DNA of 18,570 bases from Candidatus Binatia bacterium (GTDB lineage Bacteria > Desulfobacterota_B > Binatia > UBA9968 > JAJDTQ01). Position numbers and translations under genes: made by a program. The DNA lies in contig JAJDTQ010000042.1 of the NCBI GenBank assembly GCA_022827045.1, positions 1 through 18,570 of the forward strand. The letters are read 5' to 3'. Within the stretch, counting starts at the first letter, position 1, and every line of letters begins with the position of its first letter. The notes under the pieces are model-generated. The model worked only from the letters and a program-made list of their open reading frames with translations, had not been told where the DNA came from and made no database searches. Below are positions 13,552 to 18,570 of the stretch, one piece after another.

Positions 13552-14559
13552 ATGCCGGAGAATCGTTTCCGAGTGGTGGTGCTGGACGACTACGAGCGGT
13601 TCTGCGCCTCGGTGCCGGCGTACGAAGAAGCCGCGAGATCGGCGGACATCAGGGTGATGGAGCGCAAGCTCACGACCGATGACGACTGGTCGGCGGCCGT
13701 GGGCGACGCCCACGCGGTGGTGCTCATGCGCGAGCGCTCGCCGTTCCGGCAGCGCGAGTTCGCCCTGGCGCCCTCGCTGCGCTTCATCTCGCAGATCGGC
13801 CGCGGCATCCCGCATCTCGACCTGGCGGAGGCTACGCGGCGCGGCATCGTGGTGTCGTGCACTCCCAACGACTCCGGGGCCTCGACCGTGGAGTTGACCT
13901 GGGCATTGCTGCTGGCTCTTGCGAGGCAGATCCCTTCGGTGGGCCAGGGCATGCGGGACGGGGCGTGGCCGCCGGCGGTGGGAATGTTGATGGAGGGGCG
14001 GACTCTGGGCATCGTCGGCTTGGGCCGTATCGGTACGAAGGTGGCGCGAATCGCGCGCGCCTTCGACATGAACGTTCTGGCCACGGGCAAGACCCTCACC
14101 GACGAGCGGGCCGCGGAGGCGGGCGCCCGCAGGGTCTCCCTCGACGTGCTGCTCGAAGAGTCGGACATCGTCTCGGTCCACTGCCGGCTCAACGCCGAGA
14201 CACGGGGACTCATCGGCCGTCCTGAGCTACAGCGCATGAAGCCCGACGCGTTGCTGATCAACACGGCGCGCGGCCCGATCATCTCCGAGGAAGCGCTGGT
14301 GGCGTCACTGAAGCAGGGGCAACCGGGAGGGGTGGCCCTCGATGTCTACGACGAAGAGCCGCTGCCGGCCGACCATCCGCTGCGCGGTTTCGGCAACGTC
14401 CTCCTGGCTTCGCATCGGGGCTACGCTGTGGACCGGATCCTGCACCAGCGCTACCAGGCGGCGTTCGGCAACGTCCTCCGTTTCATCGAGGGCGCGCCGG
14501 TCGATGTCGTCAATCCGGACGTGGTATCACCCTCTCCCTCTGGGAGAGGGTCGGGGTGA
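13552..14559 (+). CDS. D-isomer specific 2-hydroxyacid dehydrogenase
   Basis: A 335-aa NAD-dependent oxidoreductase of the D-2-hydroxyacid dehydrogenase family. The Rossmann motif GLGRIG is at 156-161. The catalytic triad is visible as Arg240 (NTARGP), Glu269 (DVYDEEP) and His288 (ASHRGY). The substrate domain contains SQIGRGIPHLDL and NDSGASTVELTWALLLALAR. These enzymes interconvert 2-oxo and D-2-hydroxy acids. It converges on a ThDP decarboxylase that acts on 2-oxo acids, so a shared 2-oxo-acid pathway is possible but unproven. The last ~8 residues (SPSPSGRGSG) and the stop come from a palindromic repeat at 14530-14562. The ribosome site before ATG 13552 is weak, and the in-frame codons upstream look protein-like. 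Confidence 0.93.
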   Translation: MPENRFRVVVLDDYERFCASVPAYEEAARSADIRVMERKLTTDDDWSAAVGDAHAVVLMRERSPFRQREFALAPSLRFISQIGRGIPHLDLAEATRRGIVVSCTPNDSGASTVELTWALLLALARQIPSVGQGMRDGAWPPAVGMLMEGRTLGIVGLGRIGTKVARIARAFDMNVLATGKTLTDERAAEAGARRVSLDVLLEESDIVSVHCRLNAETRGLIGRPELQRMKPDALLINTARGPIISEEALVASLKQGQPGGVALDVYDEEPLPADHPLRGFGNVLLASHRGYAVDRILHQRYQAAFGNVLRFIEGAPVDVVNPDVVSPSPSGRGSG

Positions 14560-14562
14560 GGG
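14530..14562. repeat. GC-rich palindromic repeat forming the dehydrogenase 3' end; possible bidirectional terminator
   Basis: A perfect 9-bp stem (CCCTCTCCC at 14530-14538 with GGGAGAGGG at 14542-14550) encloses a TCT loop and is followed by TCGGGGTGAGGG. This pattern matches a common dispersed intergenic palindrome of bacterial genomes. Here it runs into the 3' end of the dehydrogenase gene and supplies its TGA (14557-14559). It sits between convergent genes, where it could reduce read-through in both directions. Confidence 0.75.
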
Positions 14563-14569
14563 GGTCCCG

Positions 14570-15136
14570 CTACGACTCCGCCAGCGCTTTGCGGAAGCGG
14601 TCCCGGTACTCGGTGTTGTAGAGGCGGGGGAAGTTCTCCGGGTAGTCTTCTCCCGGCTCCACCTTGAGGTCCACCAGGATGGGGCCGTCTTCCTTGAGGA
14701 GGGCGTCGAGGTTCTTGTCCCAGTCCTCCAGGTTGTCGAAGGTGTAGGTCTTGGGATAGCCGGCTTCCCGCGCGAGCCCCGTGAAGGTGAAGCCGCTGTG
14801 GGTCGGGATGGGAACGGCGCCGTTGGTTTCGTAGGTGCCGTTCTCGCACACGCAGTGCACGAAGTTCTTCGGCGCGGCGTTGGCGACGGTGACGAGGGTG
14901 CCCAGGTTCATCAGCAGGCTGCCGTCGCCGTCTAGCACCACGACCCGCTTGTCGGGACGCCCCAGGGCCAAGCCCAGGGCATGGGACGAGCCCTGGCCCA
15001 TGGCGCCGGTGAAGGTGTAGTTGAGGTCCGACGGCGCGATGTGGATCCAGTCCTGGGCCGCCTTGTACACCGCCACCACGATCTCGTCGGTCCGGTGGCG
15101 CGCCAGCACCTTGAGCATTTCGTCGCGTTTCATCAT
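14570..15136 (-). CDS. ThDP-dependent 2-oxoacid decarboxylase, beta subunit (sulfopyruvate decarboxylase ComE-like)
   Basis: A 188-aa protein corresponding to the ThDP-binding (PP) domain. It contains the thiamine motif beginning GDGSLL (residues ~70-75) and ending near CVCENGTYETNG (~96-106), preceded by GAMGQGSSHALGLALGRPDKRVVVLDGDG. This size and layout match ComE, the beta subunit of sulfopyruvate decarboxylase, and related phosphonopyruvate decarboxylase domains. The alpha subunit is encoded immediately upstream, ending 3 nt before this ATG, so the subunits are co-translated. Start at ATG 15136 (or the adjacent ATG 15133). True substrate (sulfopyruvate, phosphonopyruvate or another 2-oxoacid) is uncertain; no other coenzyme M genes are in the window. 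Confidence 0.87.
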   Translation of the reverse strand: MMKRDEMLKVLARHRTDEIVVAVYKAAQDWIHIAPSDLNYTFTGAMGQGSSHALGLALGRPDKRVVVLDGDGSLLMNLGTLVTVANAAPKNFVHCVCENGTYETNGAVPIPTHSGFTFTGLAREAGYPKTYTFDNLEDWDKNLDALLKEDGPILVDLKVEPGEDYPENFPRLYNTEYRDRFRKALAES

Positions 15137-15138
15137 GA

Positions 15139-15660
15139 TCAGATAGGCTCCCGTCCGATTAGCATGGCCACCGGTTTCTGCTCCGCGTAGGCGCGTTCCA
15201 CCGCGGGCACGATCTCGTCCTCCGTTCCCGGTGCTTCGATGTTGTGGTGCTCGATCTGCATGGCGTCCAGGATCGGCTCGACGATGCGCAAGCCGTAGCG
15301 CTTGGACTGGGTGGGCGGGACGCCGGGCTCCTTCTGGAGCATGCCCACCATCATGCACACCGGGTTCTTCCCCTGCACGGCCACGCCCCGGACCGCGTTG
15401 ATGGAATCCAGCAGCCCGGTGTACTGCATGAGCAGCAGCGACCGGTGCCCGGCGGCGTAGAGCCCGCTGCAGATGGACACGCCCTCGTCCTCCTTGCACA
15501 CCTGCACGACCTGGAAGTCGGGATCCTTGATCATCGCCTTCAATACGTGCTCGCTGGTGGTGCGGTCCGGCAACGCGACGATGAACCGGATGCCGGCCCG
15601 TTTGATCTCCCGGATGAGGTCTTGCGCCTTGAGCCTGTCGGCGTCGTTGTCTCCGGCCAC
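15139..15660 (-). CDS. ThDP-dependent 2-oxoacid decarboxylase, alpha subunit (sulfopyruvate decarboxylase ComD-like)
   Basis: A 173-aa protein corresponding to the pyrimidine-binding (PYR) domain. It opens LIREIKRAGIRFIVALPDRTTSEHVLKAM; the expected cofactor-activating Glu is in VCKEDEGVSICSGLYAAG (Glu59). It continues with LLLMQYTGLLDSINAVRGVAVQGKNPVCMMVG and GLRIVEPILDAMQIEHHNIE. This is the ComD layout; with the beta subunit it forms the complete active site at the subunit interface. GTG 15660 is the start, fixed by AAGGAG (15667-15672) with 6-nt spacing; the frame stays open farther upstream but without family similarity. The leader has a perfect GCGACGC/GCGTCGC hairpin at 15735-15751. 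Confidence 0.88.
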   Translation of the reverse strand: MAGDNDADRLKAQDLIREIKRAGIRFIVALPDRTTSEHVLKAMIKDPDFQVVQVCKEDEGVSICSGLYAAGHRSLLLMQYTGLLDSINAVRGVAVQGKNPVCMMVGMLQKEPGVPPTQSKRYGLRIVEPILDAMQIEHHNIEAPGTEDEIVPAVERAYAEQKPVAMLIGREPI

Positions 15661-15734
15661 GCTTCGCTCCTTCCGTTGGTTACAAGGCCCGGCAACGGCC
15701 TCCCCGGGCCTCTCGCCGTCGGTCCCGAGTGTAG

Positions 15735-15751
15735 GCGACGCGGAGCGTCGC
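15735..15751. other. Perfect 7-bp hairpin in the ComD leader
   Basis: GCGACGC (15735-15741) pairs with GCGTCGC (15745-15751) across a 3-nt loop, 32 nt past the stop of the nuclease-like gene and 75 nt before the ComD start. It has no T-run on either strand. It may separate the two minus-strand genes transcriptionally. Confidence 0.4.
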
Positions 15752-15782
15752 GAAGTCGAAAGACGGGCGGCAATGCCGACCT

Positions 15783-16373
15783 CTATACTATGGGGCTTCC
15801 TTCGAGGAAAGACTTGAACACGCGCACGTCCTCGGCAGAATCCGGCCGTAGCCCGCACCAGCGCAGGGTGCCCTCGTAGAGGCGGACGGTGGGCCCGAGC
15901 CCGTGAATGGCGGGCAGGAGGTCCCTGAGGCAGTCGTACCAGGCCCGGCGTTCGTCCCGGTCGGGCGGGTAGGGATCCTCCGCGTTCAGCTCCCCGCAAA
16001 GGCGGCGCCATTCCCGGGTGGAAAAGCCCGTGCGGAGGTCGGCGGGATAAAGCTCCAGGGCGATGGCGCGGAGCCGGGTGAAGTGCTGGCGCTCGTCGAA
16101 CTCCAGAATGAACCCGGGGCTTGCTATATAGTAGTCGCACGGCGGCATCCGCGGCGTTCGTATGAAGTCTCCGTAGCCTCTGTGGGCTCGCAGGCCGTCG
16201 TGGATGCGCTGGAGGACCTCTCCCACACCTGTGCCGTGGTAAGCTTCGGGGTTGCTGGGCCACGAGAACGCATGGTCCTTGCGGCAGGCGTCCGGATACA
16301 GCGCGGTGAGCAGCTCGTGCAGCCGGGTCTTGCAGTCGCGGCAGTGCTCGGGATGGGACGCCGTGTTGGGCAT
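15783..16373 (-). CDS. Protein with a Vsr/DUF559-like nuclease motif, function unknown
   Basis: A 196-aa protein, not recognised as a named family. Near the N-terminus it has a CxxC (Cys11, Cys14; EHCRDCKTRLHELL) and a further Cys30. In the middle, residues 80-97 read DYYIASPGFILEFDERQH. Asp80, Glu91, Asp93, Gln96 and His97 resemble the core of Vsr and DUF559 PD-(D/E)XK nucleases (the 'VIEVDGxQH' pattern). The C-terminal part is mainly helical with many Arg, Asp and Trp. A DNA- or RNA-cutting role is inferred from that motif only. ATG 16373 lies 44 nt from the divergent SMR gene; the shared gap holds a small TTATT-GGT-AATAA palindrome (16384-16396). No clear ribosome site. Confidence 0.65.
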   Translation of the reverse strand: MPNTASHPEHCRDCKTRLHELLTALYPDACRKDHAFSWPSNPEAYHGTGVGEVLQRIHDGLRAHRGYGDFIRTPRMPPCDYYIASPGFILEFDERQHFTRLRAIALELYPADLRTGFSTREWRRLCGELNAEDPYPPDRDERRAWYDCLRDLLPAIHGLGPTVRLYEGTLRWCGLRPDSAEDVRVFKSFLEGSPIV

Positions 16374-16417
16374 GACCGGGTGATTATTGGTAATAACCGA
16401 AACGGAGGCAATCCCGG

Positions 16418-16741
16418 ATGGGCTGGACTTACCTGTGCATGGCTGGCGTGTGCGAAGTGTTGTGGGTCATCGGCCTCAAGTACACGGCCGGGTTCTCCAG
16501 GCTGTGGCCGAGCCTCTTGACGGTCCTGGCCATGGCGGTGAGCTTCTACTTCCTGTCGCAGGCGGTGAAGACCCTGCCGGTGGGAACGGCCTACGCGGTC
16601 TGGACCGGTATCGGCGCGGTGGGTGCGGTGATCGTCGGGATGGTCCTTTTCGGGGAGTCCAGGGAGGTGTTGCGGCTGGCGTGCATCGGCCTCATCGTCG
16701 CCGGCATCGTGGGGCTCAGGTTTGTTTCCAACGAAGGATGA
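16418..16741 (+). CDS. sugE: Small multidrug resistance family exporter, SugE/Gdx type
   Basis: A 107-aa protein with four hydrophobic segments (~3-20, ~32-50, ~57-78, ~86-103). The essential proton/substrate Glu13 is present (AGVCEVLW), followed by the SugE/Gdx signature [14 protein letters not shown] and [19 protein letters not shown]. The Gdx subtype exports guanidinium as an antiparallel dimer; this is inferred from the signature. The start has GGAGG upstream (CGGAGGCAATCCCGG before ATG 16418). No ykkC or mini-ykkC guanidine riboswitch can be made out in the 44-nt upstream gap. It is followed 16 nt later by the LOG-family gene, probably in one transcript. Confidence 0.92.
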   Translation: MGWTYLCMAGVCEVLWVIGLKYTAGFSRLWPSLLTVLAMAVSFYFLSQAVKTLPVGTAYAVWTGIGAVGAVIVGMVLFGESREVLRLACIGLIVAGIVGLRFVSNEG

Positions 16742-16757
16742 TCCCCGGGGAGCGAGA

Positions 16758-17306
16758 ATGAAACGGATCTGTGTCTTTTCGGGGTCCAGCACCGGCGCGC
16801 TGGACGACTACGCGCGGATGGCGACGTCGCTGGGCCGCGAGCTGGCGCGGCGCGGCATCGGGGTGGTCTACGGCGGTGCTTCCATCGGGCTCATGGGATG
16901 CGTGGCCGACGCGGCCCTCGAGGAGGGCGGCGAGGTCATCGGCATCATCCCCGAGGCCTTGATGGTGAGGGAGGTGGTGCACTCGGGCCTCACCGAGCTC
17001 AGGGTGGTGGCCTCCATGCACGAGCGCAAGGCGCTCATGGCGCGGTTGTCGGACGGTTTCATCGCGCTGCCGGGGGGCTACGGCACGCTGGAGGAGCTGG
17101 CCGAGATGATCACCTGGCTGCAGCTCAAGATTCACGCCAAGCCCTGCGGCGTCCTGAACGTCCGGGACTACTACGGTCACCTGATCCGTTTCCTCGACTA
17201 CGCCGTGGAGCAGGGGTTCCTCAAGCAGAAGCACCGCGACAAGCTGCTCATCGCCGAGACGGTGGATGACATGCTGGACGCCCTGGCCGGCTTCCGCCTT
17301 CCCTGA
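16758..17306 (+). CDS. LOG-family (TIGR00730) nucleoside 5'-monophosphate phosphoribohydrolase
   Basis: A 182-aa Rossmann-like protein with the LOG motifs: MKRICVFSGSSTGALDDY at the start, VVYGGASIGLMGCVADAAL (37-55), the catalytic Arg-Lys pair (HERKALM, 89-94) and the signature PGGYGTLEE (105-113). LOG enzymes cleave the N-glycosidic bond of (modified) nucleoside monophosphates, releasing the base and ribose 5-phosphate; bacterial members often act as AMP nucleosidases. ATG 16758 is chosen because GGGGAG (16747-16752) lies 5 nt before it; the longer in-frame start at 16722 overlaps the exporter gene and adds a non-family extension. It is tail-to-tail with lnt across 12 nt. Confidence 0.92.
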   Translation: MKRICVFSGSSTGALDDYARMATSLGRELARRGIGVVYGGASIGLMGCVADAALEEGGEVIGIIPEALMVREVVHSGLTELRVVASMHERKALMARLSDGFIALPGGYGTLEELAEMITWLQLKIHAKPCGVLNVRDYYGHLIRFLDYAVEQGFLKQKHRDKLLIAETVDDMLDALAGFRLP

Positions 17307-17318
17307 TGGTGTCGCCTG

Positions 17319-18570
17319 TCATGGGCGGGTCTGAAACTTGCCCCTGAAGACGAACCCTCTGACCGCTACCGCAACCACGGTGACCAGCGACATGAGCCAC
17401 GCGAACCAGTCGCCGTAGCGCACGTACGCCGTTTCCATCTCCAGCAACGGCACCGTGGCCGTCAGCACCCCTTCCGCGAACAGCGGCAGCGGCGCCGACA
17501 TGCGGCCCGCGGGGTCGATCACCGTGGTCACCCCGGTGTTGGTGGCGCGCACCAGTGTTCGTCGCGTCTCCAGGGCGCGCCAGCGCGCCAGCCGCGCATG
17601 CTGCCAGGGCGCCACGGTGCGGCCGTACCAGGCGTCGTTGGTCAGGTTGATCAGCAGGTTGGCGCGCTCGTCGCGGACAAACCGGCGCGACAGCTCCGGC
17701 ATCAGGTCCTCGTAGCAGATGAGCGTCGCCGCCCGCGCGCCTCGAGGCAGGGCGAAGGTGCTCTCAAGCTCGCCGGGGGTGAATCCTTCACCGATGGGCG
17801 GCATGCCCGGGATGCCGCCGATGAGCGGTGCCAGGGGAATGTACTCGCCGAAGGCCAGCAGGACGCGCTTGTGGTAACGGCCCAGCACCGTCCCGGCGGG
17901 ATCCAGCGCGATGGCGCTGTTGTACTTCCGGAAGCCGCCGCGGGAAAGGCGCCGGTAAGTGATGGCGCCGATGATCATGTGCGGATGGCGCGGCGGCAGC
18001 ACCTCCGGCGAGACTCGCCCGGCCTTGTCCGGCAGCCATTTCTCCACCGCGGACTCGGGCCAGATGACCAGATCCGCGTCGCGGCCTCTGGTGGAGAGAT
18101 CCTTGTAGGTCTGTTGGTTGGTCCTCAGAAACGCCGCCTTGCCCTTCCGTTCGATGGAGATGTTCCCCTGCACGACCACGATGTCGAGCTTTCTGGCTGC
18201 CTTCGCGGCCGTGTCGACTTCCGTCAGCCGTACGTGTCCATATGCAACGGCCGCCGCCAGCACGGCGCATGCGGCGGCGGCGGTCCACGTCGCCGCCCGG
18301 ACGCTGCCTTCACCCCGGCGCGCGTGCAGCACCCTGTAGAGGGCGGTGCCGCACCACAGCAGCACGAAGGTGGCGCCGTAGTGGCCCACCAGGTCCGCCG
18401 ACTGGTTCAAATGGGTGAACACGGTCTGGCTGGTGGCGAGATACCAGGGGAAGAGGTTGGGGAACCAGAATTCCACGGCAACCCAGAACGCCGGCGGAAA
18501 CAGCCCGAGGGGGCCGGTCCCGCACAGACGGACCAGGCCCGCGAACACCACGAACGGCATCGCCGAATAG
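17319..18570 (-). CDS. lnt: Apolipoprotein N-acyltransferase, N-terminus beyond the window
   Basis: The frame is open to the window edge (upstream codons continue past the ATG at 18560), so the N-terminal ~100 residues are missing relative to the ~510-aa family length. The visible part has the last membrane segments, then the nitrilase-fold periplasmic domain from KLDIVVVQGNIS. The catalytic triad is in IWPESAVEKW (Glu), YHKRVLLAFGEYIP (Lys) and LICYEDLMPEL (Cys). NLTNDAWYG and the C-terminal membrane helix (WLMSLVTVVAVAVRGFVF) are present. Lnt adds the third acyl chain to lipoproteins in the inner membrane; the DUF2846-type lipoprotein in this window is the kind of protein it would process. 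Confidence 0.95.
   Translation of the reverse strand, partial: YSAMPFVVFAGLVRLCGTGPLGLFPPAFWVAVEFWFPNLFPWYLATSQTVFTHLNQSADLVGHYGATFVLLWCGTALYRVLHARRGEGSVRAATWTAAAACAVLAAAVAYGHVRLTEVDTAAKAARKLDIVVVQGNISIERKGKAAFLRTNQQTYKDLSTRGRDADLVIWPESAVEKWLPDKAGRVSPEVLPPRHPHMIIGAITYRRLSRGGFRKYNSAIALDPAGTVLGRYHKRVLLAFGEYIPLAPLIGGIPGMPPIGEGFTPGELESTFALPRGARAATLICYEDLMPELSRRFVRDERANLLINLTNDAWYGRTVAPWQHARLARWRALETRRTLVRATNTGVTTVIDPAGRMSAPLPLFAEGVLTATVPLLEMETAYVRYGDWFAWLMSLVTVVAVAVRGFVFRGKFQTRP

Noticed and set aside
16374..16417. Guanidine riboswitch (mini-ykkC) upstream of the SMR gene
   Set aside because: Only one short ACGG occurs and no pair of ACGR-loop hairpins can be formed in the 44-nt gap.

Overview
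High-GC bacterial DNA with dense, mostly short-spaced genes, frequent GTG/TTG starts and clear AGGAGG-type ribosome sites. The gene content (a tripartite tricarboxylate transporter with several TctC-type binding proteins, COG2159 amidohydrolases, a thiolase/DUF35 pair, M19 dipeptidase, ComDE-like decarboxylase, Lnt) suggests a Gram-negative, metabolically versatile environmental bacterium, for example an uncultivated proteobacterial, Tectomicrobia or Desulfobacterota-like lineage. Nothing in the window fixes the taxon. No rRNA, tRNA, CRISPR array or intact transposase gene was found.

Region 1 (1-5760, + strand): the 3' end of a TctC-type binding protein gene, a long GC-rich hairpin, then tctA and tctB overlapping by 8 nt. 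A 159-bp MITE-like element with 29-bp perfect inverted ends between two TA dinucleotides follows. After it come a possible new promoter and a second, paralogous tctC, then a thiolase-fold protein without the usual nucleophilic Cys and a DUF35 partner. This reads as an uptake and acyl-CoA processing cluster for an unknown organic acid.

Region 2 (5761-9420): on the - strand, an M19 dipeptidase, a 71-aa coiled-coil/TM protein with its own good promoter, and a 48-aa antitoxin-like ORF. Divergent from them on the + strand are a VapBC-type toxin-antitoxin pair and, 4 nt further on, a TTG-started RNase D.

Region 3 (9421-13551): an intact COG2159 amidohydrolase (+), then a DUF2846-type lipoprotein and, upstream of it on the - strand, an unusual in-frame fusion. 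Its signal peptide and N-terminal half look like the zinc chaperone AztD, and its C-terminal half is an amidohydrolase lacking its own N-terminus. A 614-bp gene-poor stretch upstream of it holds two AT-rich palindromes inside a 99-bp-spaced degenerate duplication.

Region 4 (13552-18570): a D-2-hydroxyacid dehydrogenase whose last residues and stop codon come from a GC-rich palindromic repeat, converging on a two-subunit ThDP decarboxylase (ComD/ComE-like). Next come a protein with a Vsr/DUF559-like nuclease motif (-), a divergent SugE/Gdx-type SMR exporter with a LOG-family phosphoribohydrolase (+), and an apolipoprotein N-acyltransferase (-) that runs off the window end.

The observations most worth checking are the AztD-amidohydrolase chimera, the MITE splitting the transporter cluster, the Cys-less thiolase/DUF35 pair and the duplicated palindromic region.
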